DNA of 64,000 nucleotides from CAYMRL01 sp964473205. GTDB lineage: Bacteria > Deinococcota > Deinococci > Deinococcales > Trueperaceae. Below the pieces are notes generated by a model. The model ran no database searches and was not told the origin of the DNA. It was given only the letters and a program-made list of their open reading frames with translations. Shown piece by piece: positions 7,383 to 16,366 of this stretch. The translations under genes and the position numbers were made by a program. Numbering within the stretch: the first letter of the stretch is position 1; the number at the start of each line of letters is the position of its first letter. The stretch lies in contig CAYYOK010000002.1 in assembly GCA_964473205.1 (NCBI GenBank), forward strand, positions 1 through 64,000, read 5' to 3'.

Positions 7383-9101
7383 TCAGTTGACGACGCTCTG
7401 CGCCAGCTGAAGCTGCCGGTAGATGCCGGGGCGCGCCATCAGCTCCTCGTGGCTGCCGATCTCGGCGATACCGGTCTCGTCGACGACGACGATGCGGTCG
7501 GCGTCGCGGACCGTCGCGAGACGGTGCGCGATCACCAGCGTCGTGCGGCCGACCGCCAGCTCGTTCAAGGACTGCTGGATGGCCCGCTCGGTGTGGGTGT
7601 CGAGCGCGGAGGTCGCCTCGTCCAGGATCAGGATCGGCGGGTTCTTCAGGAAGATGCGGGCGATCGAGAGCCGCTGCTTCTGGCCGCCTGAGAGCTTCAC
7701 GCCGCGCTCGCCGATGAGCGTGTCGAGACCGTCCGGCAGCGTGGCGATCAGCTCGTCGAGGCGGGCGCGGCGCGCGGCCTCCATGATCTCGGCGTCGGAG
7801 GCGCCGAGGCGGCCGTACTCGATGTTCTCGCGCATCGTCCCGGCGAACAGGAACACGTCTTGCTGCACGATGCCGATCTGATTGCGCAGCGCCTCGAGGC
7901 GCATGTCGCGGATGTCGATGCCGTCGATGGTGATCAGGCCGGAGTCGATCTCGTAGAAGCGCGGCAGCAGCGAGCAGATCGTCGTCTTGCCCGCGCCCGA
8001 CGGGCCGACGAACGCGACCGTGTCGCCGGAGCGGATACTCAGCGACACGCCCGACAGCACCGGCCGGCCCGGCACGTAACCGAAGCTGACGTCCTGGTAC
8101 ACGATGTCGCCGCGCAGGCTCTTCACGTCGAGCGCGCCCGGCCTGTCGACGATGTCGGGTCGCGTGTCGAGCAGCTCGGTGTAGCGCTTGAAGCCGGCGA
8201 TGCCCTTCGGGTAGGTCTCGATGACCGCGCTGATCTTCTCGATCGGCCTGACGAACGCGCCGACGAGCAGCAGGAAGCCGACGAACTGACCGTTGGTGAG
8301 CGTGCCGTTGAGCACGAAGTAGCTGCCGGCGACCATCACGACGAGCTGCGTCAGGCGCAGGCTGAGGTAGTTGAACGCGTGGGTCAGGGCCATGATGCGG
8401 TAGGCCTCGAGCTTGGTCGTGCGGTAGTTCTTGTTGTCGCGGGCGAACAGCCTGCGCTCGTGCTCCTCGTTGGCGAACGCCTGCACGACGCGGATGCCGC
8501 CGACGTTCTCCTCGATCCGTGCGTTGAAGTCACCGACGCGCGAGAAGAGGTCGCGCCAGGTCTGCGTCATGCGCGAGCCGTACTTCGTCGTCAGCCAGCC
8601 CGTGAACGGCAGGATCGCCAGCGTGATCAGGGCGAGCTGAGCGTTGACCGAGAACATCAGCACGAACGCGCCGAGCACGGTCATCACCGCGATGAACACG
8701 TCCTCTGGCCCGTGGTGCGCGACCTCGCCGATCTCCTCTAAGTCCTTCGTCAGCCTCCCGACGAGGTGGCCGGTCTTCTGGTTGTCGTAGAAGCCGAACG
8801 AGAGCTTCTGCAGGTGATCGAACGCGTTGCGGCGCAGGTCGGTCTCGATGTTGACGCCGAGCATGTGGCCCCAGTAGGTGACCGTCGCCATCAGGCCGGT
8901 GTTCAGGAAGTACAGCAGCGCGAGGCCCGCGGCGGCCAGAGCGATACGCGTCCAGTCGCCGCTGGGCAGGAGCTGGTCGATGAAGAGCTGCACGACGATG
9001 GGGAAGCTGAGCTCCAGCATCCCCGAGACGACTGCGCTGCCGAAGTCGATCGCGAACAGCCGCCGGTAGGGGCGGTAGTAGGAGAAGAACCGGCGGAGCA
9101 T
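7383..9101 (-). CDS. ABC exporter, fused transmembrane and ATPase domains
   Basis: 572 residues, standard half-transporter. N-terminal six-helix exporter domain (about residues 15-300). C-terminal nucleotide-binding domain with Walker A GPSGAGKTT, Q-loop region QQDVFLFAGT, signature LSGGQKQR, Walker B ILILDEAT and H-loop VIAHRLATV. Functions as a homodimer or heterodimer in the inner membrane; lipid, peptide or drug export is typical. No second half-transporter is adjacent, so homodimer is likely. It is divergent from the BTAD/NB-ARC regulator with a gap of under 40 bp. Confidence 0.92.
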   Translation of the reverse strand: MLRRFFSYYRPYRRLFAIDFGSAVVSGMLELSFPIVVQLFIDQLLPSGDWTRIALAAAGLALLYFLNTGLMATVTYWGHMLGVNIETDLRRNAFDHLQKLSFGFYDNQKTGHLVGRLTKDLEEIGEVAHHGPEDVFIAVMTVLGAFVLMFSVNAQLALITLAILPFTGWLTTKYGSRMTQTWRDLFSRVGDFNARIEENVGGIRVVQAFANEEHERRLFARDNKNYRTTKLEAYRIMALTHAFNYLSLRLTQLVVMVAGSYFVLNGTLTNGQFVGFLLLVGAFVRPIEKISAVIETYPKGIAGFKRYTELLDTRPDIVDRPGALDVKSLRGDIVYQDVSFGYVPGRPVLSGVSLSIRSGDTVAFVGPSGAGKTTICSLLPRFYEIDSGLITIDGIDIRDMRLEALRNQIGIVQQDVFLFAGTMRENIEYGRLGASDAEIMEAARRARLDELIATLPDGLDTLIGERGVKLSGGQKQRLSIARIFLKNPPILILDEATSALDTHTERAIQQSLNELAVGRTTLVIAHRLATVRDADRIVVVDETGIAEIGSHEELMARPGIYRQLQLAQSVVN

Positions 9102-9123
9102 CGGCCGATCGTAACGGTTGCCC

Positions 9124-9129
9124 TATCAT
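9124..9129 (+). promoter_or_regulatory. Candidate -10 box (TATCAT) for the BTAD/NB-ARC gene
   Basis: TATCAT ends 9 nt before the ATG at 9139, and no Shine-Dalgarno motif is visible. This placement fits a leaderless or near-leaderless transcript. No convincing -35 was seen. Confidence 0.4.
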
Positions 9130-9138
9130 GTCCGCACC

Positions 9139-11904
9139 ATGCCAGGTACCAGCCGGGTGGAGTTGGTTCGACTCACCGGCCAACCGCGAGTCGTCTCGGG
9201 GTCGGACGGTGTGCCGTTCGTGCCCGACAAGCGCTACCAGCTCCTGGCTTACCTCGCCTACAACGGCGAGTGGACCGGTCGCGAGCGGGTGGCCGCGCTG
9301 TTCTGGCCCGACACCGACACCGGCACGTCCAAGCAGAACCTGAGGGCGTTGCTGCAGCGCCTCAAGACCGTGCCGTGGTCCGAAGAGGTCTCGGTGACCC
9401 CGCACCAGCTCCTGTGGGCGCCGCCCACCGACGTCGCGCGCTACCGCGCCGCGCTGCTGGAGGGGCGCGAGGACGAGGCGCTGGCCGCCTACGCCGGCCC
9501 ACTCCTCGCAGGCCTGGAGAGCGACGACGACGGCGAGTTCAGCGAGTGGCTCCAGATCGAGCGCGAGAAGCTGCGCGGCGACTGGCGCGGGGTGGCGCTG
9601 GCGAGGATCCGCTCTTCCGGAGCTGCCGACGCCAGGCTGGCGGCCGATCTGTATCGCCGTCTGCTCGATGACGATCCGTTGGACGAGGAGGCCGTGCGCG
9701 TCTACCTCGGGGCGATGGCTAGGGCTGGACGGGTCGATGAGGCTCGGGCGGCTTTTCGGTCGTTCGCGGCCAGCTTGCGTGAGGAGATGGGGCTGGAGCC
9801 TACGTCGGAGACGGTGGCTGCCTTCCTCGAGCTCGATTCGATCGCACTGCCGACGCCGAACCAGAGCGAGACCGCCGCAGTCGCCTCAGCGGAGACCGCG
9901 CTCGCGCCCGATCGGCTTCCTACCCTGTCCACCACGTTCATCGGGCGCGGAGTCGAGCTCGGGGAGATCATCGACCGCCTGCGTGACCCTGCGTGCCGGA
10001 TGCTGACCATCGCGGGACCGGGCGGCGTCGGCAAGACTCGCCTGGCGCTGAGGGCGGCGCAGGAGCTGCGCGCCGACTTCGACTCCGTCACGTTCGTTCC
10101 GCTCGACTCGCTCAGCTCGGCCGATGAGGTGCCGACAGCGATTGCGGGCGCTCTCGGGGTCGAGCTCGTTGGAGGCGTGAAGCCACTCGAGCAGGTGGCG
10201 CGATCCTTGGTCACTGGCCGCTCGCTACTGCTCCTCGACAACTTCGAGCAGGTCCTGGGTGCCGCCCCCGCGCTTGTCACCCTGCTGGGCGCAGGGACCG
10301 GGGTGAAGGTGCTCGTCTCGTCTAGGGTGCGCCTTGGCATCGAGCCTGAGTGGCTCTACCCGCTCGAAGGGCTGAGCTACCCGAGCGGGCGAGTCGAACC
10401 CGGGGAAGCGTTGGCACATCCGGCCGTCGAGCTGTTCGTCGAACGAGCGCGGCGCGTGCGTCCGCGCTTCGAGCTCGACGACGAGCAGCTGGAGCTCGTG
10501 GTTCGTTTATGCGCTGTGCTCGACGGCCTGCCGCTAGCCATCGAGCTGGCTGCGGCTTGGGTCAGGGCCCTGCCGTTGGCGGAGGTCCTGAGTGGGCTGG
10601 AAAGCAACCTCGACCTGCTGGAGTCGAGCGGCCCGGACGCCATCCCGAGGCACCGCAGCATCCGCGCGACGTTCGAGCAGTCCTGGTCGCTGCTCAGCGA
10701 GGCGGAGCGAACCGCGATGCGACGCCTGTCCGTGTTCCGCGGGCCGGTGCACCCCGCGGCTGCTGCGTTCGTCGCAGCTTCACCTCACGTCGTGCTGGCG
10801 GCGTTGGTCGACAAGTCGCTGCTCCGACTGGGCTACGACGGGCGTTACGACCGCCACCCGCTCCTCCTGGCGTTCGCAGGTGAGAAGCTCGCCGAGAGCC
10901 CTGACGAGCACGAGGTCAGCGAGGAGCGCCACGCCGCGTACTACTTGCGTTTCCTACGCGAGCGCACCGACAGGGCGAGGGGACCGCGCCCGGCGCCGAC
11001 GCTGGGCGAGATCGACGCCGAGCTCGCCGAGATCTTGGCCGCTGCCAGGCGCGCACGCGACGCAGGTAAGGACGAGCAGCTAGTGGCGATCATGCACTTG
11101 CTGGAGATCGACACCGGCTACCTGCGCGCTCGCGGCTACGGTAGCGAGGTCATCGAGCTGCTCGAGGCCGCTGCCGGCGCAGCGACAGAAGCGGGATGGT
11201 GGCGGAGCGCACATGACCTCACCGGACGCCTGGGCGACGTATACGGTGTGTACCGCGGAGACCTCCACCGCTCTGTCGAGACCTACGCACGCGCCGCAGA
11301 CCTGGCTAGGCGCGGCGGGAGTGTCAACCGCGAGGCGATCTTCCTCAGCATGGTCGGACAGCATCGCGCACGGCTCGAGCCGTCCGTATGGCCCGAGGAG
11401 CTTGATTCGGCGCTCGACCTCGCCCGCTCAGCCAGAGACGATCTGTGCCTGGCGACCGTCTTGGAGCAGCGCGCGATGGTGCTCGGCAGCATGGGAGATT
11501 TCCAGGCCTCCAACGAGCTTGTGCGCGAGTCGCTAGAAGCCGTAGAGAGGCTGGCCACCGAACAGTCCATAGAGCCACACGAGCTCTACAGGCGGCGCTT
11601 CTTCGCCATCATGACTTTGGGCGAGAACGAGAAAAACCTTGGACGCACCGCAGAGGCGTTGCCACTGCGCCTTGAGGCGCTGCGTCTAGCCGAGGAGAGC
11701 GCCAACACGATCTGGACCGCATACGCACTGCACGAGCTGGGAGCGCTGCTTGGGAGGGAGGGTGAGCACGGCACAGCCAAGGATCTGCTCGTAAGGGCCG
11801 GATCGATCTATAGGGAGAACGGAGTGACCGCGCACCTCGAGCGGCTGGCGGGCCTGATGGAGGAGTTGGGCTACGACGGCGGTTTGGAGGAGGCGTCCTT
11901 GTAA
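9139..11904 (+). CDS. STAND-type transcriptional regulator: BTAD, NB-ARC and TPR domains
   Basis: About 921 residues from the ATG at 9139 (a TTG frame start at 9118 adds 7 residues). Seen in order: an N-terminal winged HTH of the SARP/BTAD kind (PDKRYQLLAYLAYNGEWTGR), a bacterial transcriptional activation domain (LAADLYRRLLDDDPLDEEAV), an NTPase with Walker A AGPGGVGKTRLAL (about residue 288) and Walker B LLLLDNFEQVL, then helical TPR-like repeats to the end. Known: such proteins act as ATP-gated activators. The subtilase gene begins about 20 bp downstream, so it is the likely operon partner or target. Confidence 0.85.
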   Translation: MPGTSRVELVRLTGQPRVVSGSDGVPFVPDKRYQLLAYLAYNGEWTGRERVAALFWPDTDTGTSKQNLRALLQRLKTVPWSEEVSVTPHQLLWAPPTDVARYRAALLEGREDEALAAYAGPLLAGLESDDDGEFSEWLQIEREKLRGDWRGVALARIRSSGAADARLAADLYRRLLDDDPLDEEAVRVYLGAMARAGRVDEARAAFRSFAASLREEMGLEPTSETVAAFLELDSIALPTPNQSETAAVASAETALAPDRLPTLSTTFIGRGVELGEIIDRLRDPACRMLTIAGPGGVGKTRLALRAAQELRADFDSVTFVPLDSLSSADEVPTAIAGALGVELVGGVKPLEQVARSLVTGRSLLLLDNFEQVLGAAPALVTLLGAGTGVKVLVSSRVRLGIEPEWLYPLEGLSYPSGRVEPGEALAHPAVELFVERARRVRPRFELDDEQLELVVRLCAVLDGLPLAIELAAAWVRALPLAEVLSGLESNLDLLESSGPDAIPRHRSIRATFEQSWSLLSEAERTAMRRLSVFRGPVHPAAAAFVAASPHVVLAALVDKSLLRLGYDGRYDRHPLLLAFAGEKLAESPDEHEVSEERHAAYYLRFLRERTDRARGPRPAPTLGEIDAELAEILAAARRARDAGKDEQLVAIMHLLEIDTGYLRARGYGSEVIELLEAAAGAATEAGWWRSAHDLTGRLGDVYGVYRGDLHRSVETYARAADLARRGGSVNREAIFLSMVGQHRARLEPSVWPEELDSALDLARSARDDLCLATVLEQRAMVLGSMGDFQASNELVRESLEAVERLATEQSIEPHELYRRRFFAIMTLGENEKNLGRTAEALPLRLEALRLAEESANTIWTAYALHELGALLGREGEHGTAKDLLVRAGSIYRENGVTAHLERLAGLMEELGYDGGLEEASL

Positions 11905-11927
11905 GCGAGGGGAAGGCGGTGGCGAGT

Positions 11928-13442
11928 ATGAGGCATGCGGTTTGGCTCAAGAGGACGCTGGGGGTATGGCTGTTGGCGACCCTGGCTGGGACTGTGTGGG
12001 CGCAGGACGATTCTTCCTTACCCCCACAGATCGTCTCCGAGCTGGGAGATGCCTTCCGGCTCGTGTTACCGGCCGGGGAGGGGGGAGATGGGTATGTGAC
12101 CTTGGACGCGGACACCTACCTGAAAGCGCCACGCTGCCTTGCTCATCCCCGCAACGTTGCGGAGCAGGGGTATTACAGCTCAGGCACGGGCTTCTTTATA
12201 CAGGGTACCGAGTACTACTCATCGGGCACTGACTATTACTCATCAGGCACCGTCGGTGGGGTGGCCGTCGGACAGCTCTACCCGCCGGCGTTCCCAGTCG
12301 CAGACGTGATGCACGCGACCACCCCTCCCTACATGATCCCCAACCCGACGACGCCCGGTCCTTCGTCCATGACTCTTGGCGAGCTGCTCCGACTCCAGCC
12401 CCAGCAAGACAAGGACGTCATCGTGATGGTGGTCGACGACTTCTCGGGCGGACAGTTCCAGCTGCCCAGCGACGTGTTCGCGCTCACGCTCGGTCAGGTG
12501 GACGAGCTCAAGGCGCTGAACCTCGCTCACGGAGCGTTGGTTCTGCACTTCTTCAACGCCCTGATCTCGGCGACAGAGGAGTACACGTTCGACTCGGACG
12601 CCTCCGACGACGACTGGTACGTCTGGGTATCGAAGGGTGAGAGAGGCGGTCGGCTGATAGTCAACGCCGTCGACCTCACGGGGGGCGCCCCGACGCAAGC
12701 GATCAACACGCTGGCGATAAGGGACCGTCTCGTAGTCGCCGTCCACGCGGCCCTCGGCCGGTTGGAGCCCGGCCGTGAGGCGAGCGGAATCGTGTTCAAC
12801 ATGAGTTGGGTGCTACTGCCGTGCCCAACGGTCGAGGCGTTCATGCAGCGCCGCGCCGAGTTCCCGACCTTCCAGGACTACTTCGATGCCCTCGCTGCGC
12901 ACGAAGACAACCGCGTCCTGTTGGAGCACGGTCTGACCCCTGCTGAGATCTTGTGGTTGCTGTTCTGGGCGGGGGAAGACGACCCTCTTTACCGGGTCAT
13001 CCACGAACCAGAGGGTCTCGACGTCACTGGCTACGACAACCTGCGGCTGGGTTTCGTGGCGGCAGCGGGCAACTTCGCGCTCCCATACCAGATGTTGCCG
13101 GCCGGCTGGCCAGCGGTCGTTGGGGTCGGGGCGCCGAGGGACATGGAGCCTCCCTTCTCGAACGAAGCCGAGGTGGTTGCTCCGGGCGGGTGGTTCGAGC
13201 TCGACGGGGTCGTCGAGGTGTGGCCGAGCCAGAGCCCCAATGGCGCGGGAGCGGCGATCGCAGGCACGTCCTACTCTGCCCCGATCGTGTCTCTGTTCAC
13301 GGCCATCGACATCGCGAATGCGAGCCGCTGTACGCCGCCCTCTCCCTATGCCGGCCTGCCTCCCGGCCTGGCGTCGATCCCGCCCGCCAAGATCTGGTTG
13401 GCGGACGCAGTGGACAACCACGCCTGGCTCTGTCCCTACTGA
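11928..13442 (+). CDS. Secreted subtilisin-like (S8) serine peptidase with YYSSGT heptad repeats
   Basis: About 504 residues; an in-frame GTG at 11919 adds three. Signal peptide with core LGVWLLATLAGTVWA. Catalytic-type motifs of the S8 family: Asp in VIVMVVDDFSG (about 165), His in LNLAHGALVLHF (about 200), oxyanion Asn in FVAAAGNFA (about 380), Ser in GTSYSAPIV (about 448). The spacing is plausible for a divergent subtilase. Before the catalytic domain are four tandem 7-residue repeats of the form YYSSGTx. Three Cys lie late in the protein, possibly in disulfides. It directly follows the BTAD/NB-ARC regulator. The S8 assignment rests on motifs, not a database search. Confidence 0.72.
   Translation: MRHAVWLKRTLGVWLLATLAGTVWAQDDSSLPPQIVSELGDAFRLVLPAGEGGDGYVTLDADTYLKAPRCLAHPRNVAEQGYYSSGTGFFIQGTEYYSSGTDYYSSGTVGGVAVGQLYPPAFPVADVMHATTPPYMIPNPTTPGPSSMTLGELLRLQPQQDKDVIVMVVDDFSGGQFQLPSDVFALTLGQVDELKALNLAHGALVLHFFNALISATEEYTFDSDASDDDWYVWVSKGERGGRLIVNAVDLTGGAPTQAINTLAIRDRLVVAVHAALGRLEPGREASGIVFNMSWVLLPCPTVEAFMQRRAEFPTFQDYFDALAAHEDNRVLLEHGLTPAEILWLLFWAGEDDPLYRVIHEPEGLDVTGYDNLRLGFVAAAGNFALPYQMLPAGWPAVVGVGAPRDMEPPFSNEAEVVAPGGWFELDGVVEVWPSQSPNGAGAAIAGTSYSAPIVSLFTAIDIANASRCTPPSPYAGLPPGLASIPPAKIWLADAVDNHAWLCPY
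12171..12254 (+). repeat. Four 21-bp units encoding YYSSGTx heptads
   Basis: The four units encode YYSSGTG, FFIQGTE, YYSSGTD and YYSSGTV back to back. Nucleotide similarity between units is high at the GGCAC(T/C/G) ends, pointing to duplication. They lie between the signal peptide and the peptidase domain. Confidence 0.85.
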
Positions 13443-13522
13443 GACGATCGCTCGACCCGATACGAACTTGGGTCGAGTAGGGAGGGACTGGAGTAGGGCG
13501 AGTCGGTAACGAGCGAGCAGTA

Positions 13523-13557
13523 GGACGCGCCGACCGGCACCACCGGTCGGCGCGTCC
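13523..13557. terminator. Perfect 15-bp hairpin between convergent genes
   Basis: GGACGCGCCGACCGG, a 5-nt loop, then its exact reverse complement. It lies between the subtilase stop and the convergent truncated paralogue. There is no clear U-tract, so a strong bidirectional hairpin terminator is inferred rather than a textbook Rho-independent one. Confidence 0.65.
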
Positions 13558-13597
13558 ATCGAGCCCGGGAGGGATGCGTGCCTGCTTTGGGCGGGCT

Positions 13598-13876
13598 CTA
13601 GATCCGGTCTATGTACACCCGCACACCGTCACCGTTGCGGGAGAAGCCGACGCGCATGTCGCGGTCGAGCCCGGTCAGGTCGAACGGGCGGACGTTGGCG
13701 ACCGTGTTGCTGGTGTCGGCCGTGAGGCTGAGGCCGGCGGCCGAGAACCACTGGGCGTAGGCGTCGATGGTGGCGTCGAGGCTGATCTCGCCGTGCTGGA
13801 TGGTCCAGCCGTCGCGCTTGGAGGCCATGCCGGCCAGCGCGCGCACCCGGGCCTCGCGAACGGTTTGTTGTCGATG
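13598..13876 (-). pseudogene. Truncated paralogue of the secreted protein at 15553-16116
   Basis: The frame reads REARVRALAGMAS...WTIQHGEISLDATIDAYAQWF...MRVGFSRNGDGVRVYI. It aligns along its length with the last 80 or so residues of the gene at 15553-16116 (RELAGINTK...WTIKHGTASLDGIIAAYSNWF...MRVVFHSVDGGVQVAI). The signal peptide and first half are missing: in-frame stop TGA lies a few codons upstream. A GTG at 13846 could start an 82-residue cytosolic fragment, but no Shine-Dalgarno is evident. Best read as a 5'-deleted gene copy. The family is not one I recognise. Confidence 0.7.
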
Positions 13877-13939
13877 CGCCGCCGGTCACCGGTTCGCTAC
13901 GGCAACCTGCTCACGGGATCATCGCCCGCCGCGCCGCTA

Positions 13940-14413
13940 CTACCTGTCCCAGAACCCCGGCGGCTCCACCCCCAGTGCTCGCAGGTAGACGTACGCCTGC
14001 GCACGGTGGTGCGTCTCGTTGTCGATGATGTACTGCAGGAGCCACGCGACCTTGCCGGGCCACTGGCCGAAGGCGACGTCGTCCTCTTGGAAGCGTCCGG
14101 CGGGGATCTGCGGCCACAGCTCCTGGATGCGGGCGGTGTCGGCGTCCCACGCTGCGAGCAGCTCCGCCTTGGTCGACGCCGTGGGGCGCGCGGTGTCCGG
14201 CCAGGTGCGTGTCACGACGCCTTCCATGGTGGGCACGGCCATGTGGAGCATCTCGTGGATCAGCTGCACGAAGGTGCGCATGCCGCCGATGCTGAAGGTC
14301 TCTATCTGGTCGTCCGGGAACGCCTCGATGACGCGGCGCGTCAGGCCGCGGTGGCCTAGCCAGTAGGCGAGAACCTGGTCGTCGGTCATGTAGGGAGCGG
14401 TGTTCTCGGACAT
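13940..14413 (-). CDS. DinB-like four-helix protein
   Basis: 157 residues. Seen: histidines placed as in DinB/YfiT metal-binding folds, HEMLH in the second helix and NETHHRAQAYVYLRALG near the C terminus; the latter is the family's most recognisable block. Start ATG at 14413 has AGGAGG just upstream. Known: DinB-superfamily proteins are often thiol-dependent transferases or of unknown role. It is divergent from rapZ, with a palindrome in between. Confidence 0.8.
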   Translation of the reverse strand: MSENTAPYMTDDQVLAYWLGHRGLTRRVIEAFPDDQIETFSIGGMRTFVQLIHEMLHMAVPTMEGVVTRTWPDTARPTASTKAELLAAWDADTARIQELWPQIPAGRFQEDDVAFGQWPGKVAWLLQYIIDNETHHRAQAYVYLRALGVEPPGFWDR

Positions 14414-14441
14414 GTCTGCCTCCTAGTGGGAGCTGTGATGC

Positions 14442-14460
14442 TACCTCAAATAATGAGGTA
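14442..14460. promoter_or_regulatory. Palindrome in the DinB-rapZ divergent gap
   Basis: Perfect inverted repeat TACCTCA-N5-TGAGGTA in an AT-rich core, about 30 bp upstream of the DinB-like gene and 50 bp upstream of rapZ. Probable operator; the regulator is unknown. Confidence 0.5.
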
Positions 14461-14508
14461 TACGCAAGCTCAGGTGCCGCCGCCGGCCACGGGCCGTGGC
14501 GCTATGCT

Positions 14509-15447
14509 ATGTGGATGCGGCAGTCGGAAACGTTGGACTCCGGTGAGGGCGAGCCGACGGGCGATCACCTGAGCTCGGAGATGCTCGTGGTCACCGGCAT
14601 GTCGGGCGCCGGCAAGACGCAGGCGATGAAGGCGCTCGAGGACCTCGACTTCTTCTGCATCGACAACCTGCCGCCGCAGTTCCTGTCACAGCTCGCGCAG
14701 CTCGCGGAGATGGCCGCCGAGCGGGGGCAGCGCTTCGCCGTCGCCATGGACGCGCGCAGCCGCGAGATGTTCTCGGACCTAGGCTCGCACCTAGACGAGC
14801 TCGACTCGGCCGGCGTGAAGTACAGGGTGCTGTTCCTGGATTGCTCGGACGACGTGCTCGTGCGTCGCTACTCCGAGACCCGCAGGCGCCACCCGGTATC
14901 GGGCGGGCGCAGCCTGTTCGAGCAGATCGCCGCCGAGCGCCGGCTTCTCGCCGGCATCAGGGACCGCGCCGACATGGTGCTGGACACCACGCGCATGACC
15001 TCGCACGATATGAAGGGCCGCCTGGCTCAGATGGTCGAGGGCAAGACCCTCGAGGAGGGCATCGAGGTCGACGTGCTGAGCTTCGGCTTCAAGCACGGGG
15101 TGCCGCTCGACGCGGACCTGGTGTTCGACGTGCGGTTCTTGCCGAACCCGTACTACGACCTGGATCTCAGACCGCAGACCGGTCTCGACGCGCCCGTGCG
15201 CGACTACGTCCTGAACAGTGACGACGCCGGCGAGTTCGTCGAGGACATCGTCGGTTTCGTGAGGCGCTGGCTCAAGTCTTACGCGGCGACGGGGCGCCCG
15301 CGGCTGACGGTCGCGATCGGCTGCACCGGCGGTCAGCACCGCTCGGTCGCGATCGCGGAGGCCATCGTCGAGAGGATCAAGGGCGAGCACCACAACATCG
15401 GCACACATCACCGCGACATGCCGCGCAGCCACAACCGGCCTCGCTGA
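14509..15447 (+). CDS. rapZ: RNase adapter / nucleotide-binding protein RapZ
   Basis: 312 residues. Walker A GMSGAGKTQAMKALED (about residue 30), the RapZ hallmark DFFCIDNLPPQFL, VLFLDCSDDVLVRRYSETRRRHP, and the C-terminal FKHGVP, DVRFLPNPYYDLDLRPQTG and IGCTGGQHRSV blocks. Known: RapZ binds GlcN6P and in enterobacteria hands the GlmZ sRNA to RNase E; outside them it binds nucleotides and its RNA role is less clear. The start is uncertain: TATGCT at 14503-14508 resembles a -10 box, and an ATG at 14515 would then give a leaderless message. A strong hairpin follows the stop. Confidence 0.93.
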   Translation: MWMRQSETLDSGEGEPTGDHLSSEMLVVTGMSGAGKTQAMKALEDLDFFCIDNLPPQFLSQLAQLAEMAAERGQRFAVAMDARSREMFSDLGSHLDELDSAGVKYRVLFLDCSDDVLVRRYSETRRRHPVSGGRSLFEQIAAERRLLAGIRDRADMVLDTTRMTSHDMKGRLAQMVEGKTLEEGIEVDVLSFGFKHGVPLDADLVFDVRFLPNPYYDLDLRPQTGLDAPVRDYVLNSDDAGEFVEDIVGFVRRWLKSYAATGRPRLTVAIGCTGGQHRSVAIAEAIVERIKGEHHNIGTHHRDMPRSHNRPR

Positions 15448-15494
15448 GGCCCTCAGGCTCCGCGGGACGTCTCCACAGGAGGCTAGCGAACCTG

Positions 15495-15532
15495 AGAGGG
15501 CGCCGGCTCGCAAGGTAGAGCCGGCGCCCTCT
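15495..15532. terminator. 15-bp perfect hairpin after rapZ
   Basis: AGAGGGCGCCGGCTC, an 8-nt loop, then its exact reverse complement, between the convergent rapZ and the secreted-protein gene. The stem is very GC-rich with no U-tract; probably a shared bidirectional terminator. Confidence 0.7.
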
Positions 15533-15552
15533 GACCCGGTGTCACCGCAGGG

Positions 15553-16116
15553 TCACTTCCGCGAGATCGCTACCTGTACTCCACCGTCGACGCTGTGGAA
15601 GACGACGCGCATCGGTTGGGCCAGGCCGTTCAGATCATAGGCGGCCACGTTGCTCGTCGAGGTCTTAGTGTCCTCGCTTAGCTCGAGTCCACCCGCGGCG
15701 AACCAGTTGCTGTAGGCGGCGATGATGCCGTCGAGGCTGGCCGTGCCGTGCTTGATCGTCCAGGCGGTGTTCTTCGTGTTGATGCCCGCCAGCTCCCTCA
15801 GTTGGTTCAGTTGTGTCGCCCAGCCGGCTTCTGCCCTCGCGGAGGTCATCTCGTACGTGGCGACGGTGAGGAAGTTGACGTCGCCGGCGGGGCGGCTCGG
15901 AATCGACGAGAAGTTGTGGGCGATCGCTCCGGGGAACGCGCGGCTCGAGAGAGTCGCGACCAGGGTGCCGTCTCTGACCGTGAGCGCGTAGAAGCTCGTT
16001 CGGGCACCGAAGTAGGTCAGCGCTTCGTCTTCGATGACCGGGCTGTACGCGCCGCCGTTGGCGCTGACGATGCCTGAGACCAAAAGGACGGCTACCAGCA
16101 GACTGCGTCGGAACAT
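15553..16116 (-). CDS. Small secreted protein, family not recognised
   Basis: 187 residues with a signal peptide (MFRRSLLVAVLLVSGIVSA). The mature part is mixed alpha/beta with no Cys and no catalytic motif I can name. Its C-terminal 80 residues are duplicated as a truncated copy at 13598-13876, which defines the conserved part: WTIKHGxxSLDxxIxAYxxWF and MRVxFxxxxxGVxVxI. Likely extracytoplasmic. Function unknown. Confidence 0.75.
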   Translation of the reverse strand: MFRRSLLVAVLLVSGIVSANGGAYSPVIEDEALTYFGARTSFYALTVRDGTLVATLSSRAFPGAIAHNFSSIPSRPAGDVNFLTVATYEMTSARAEAGWATQLNQLRELAGINTKNTAWTIKHGTASLDGIIAAYSNWFAAGGLELSEDTKTSTSNVAAYDLNGLAQPMRVVFHSVDGGVQVAISRK

Positions 16117-16366
16117 GTGCTACTCCTTCTGCGCCTTGACTCAGCCTTGTTCGCTGATGGCGCTGCGCTGAAGCGGTGTTCGCTTGCGCGTCCAGGGGCG
16201 TGTGGCCGCAACTTCACATCTGTCGTTTCGACTCCCTCTCACCTCCTGAGATGGAGGATGTGAAAAGAGGCGTGATGCGAGCGTGATGCGAGCGCGAGGC
16301 GCCGAGGCGTGTACCATTTGCGCCGGAGCGCAGGTGGCCGCGCCTGCGCACGAAAGGGCCGTCCAC

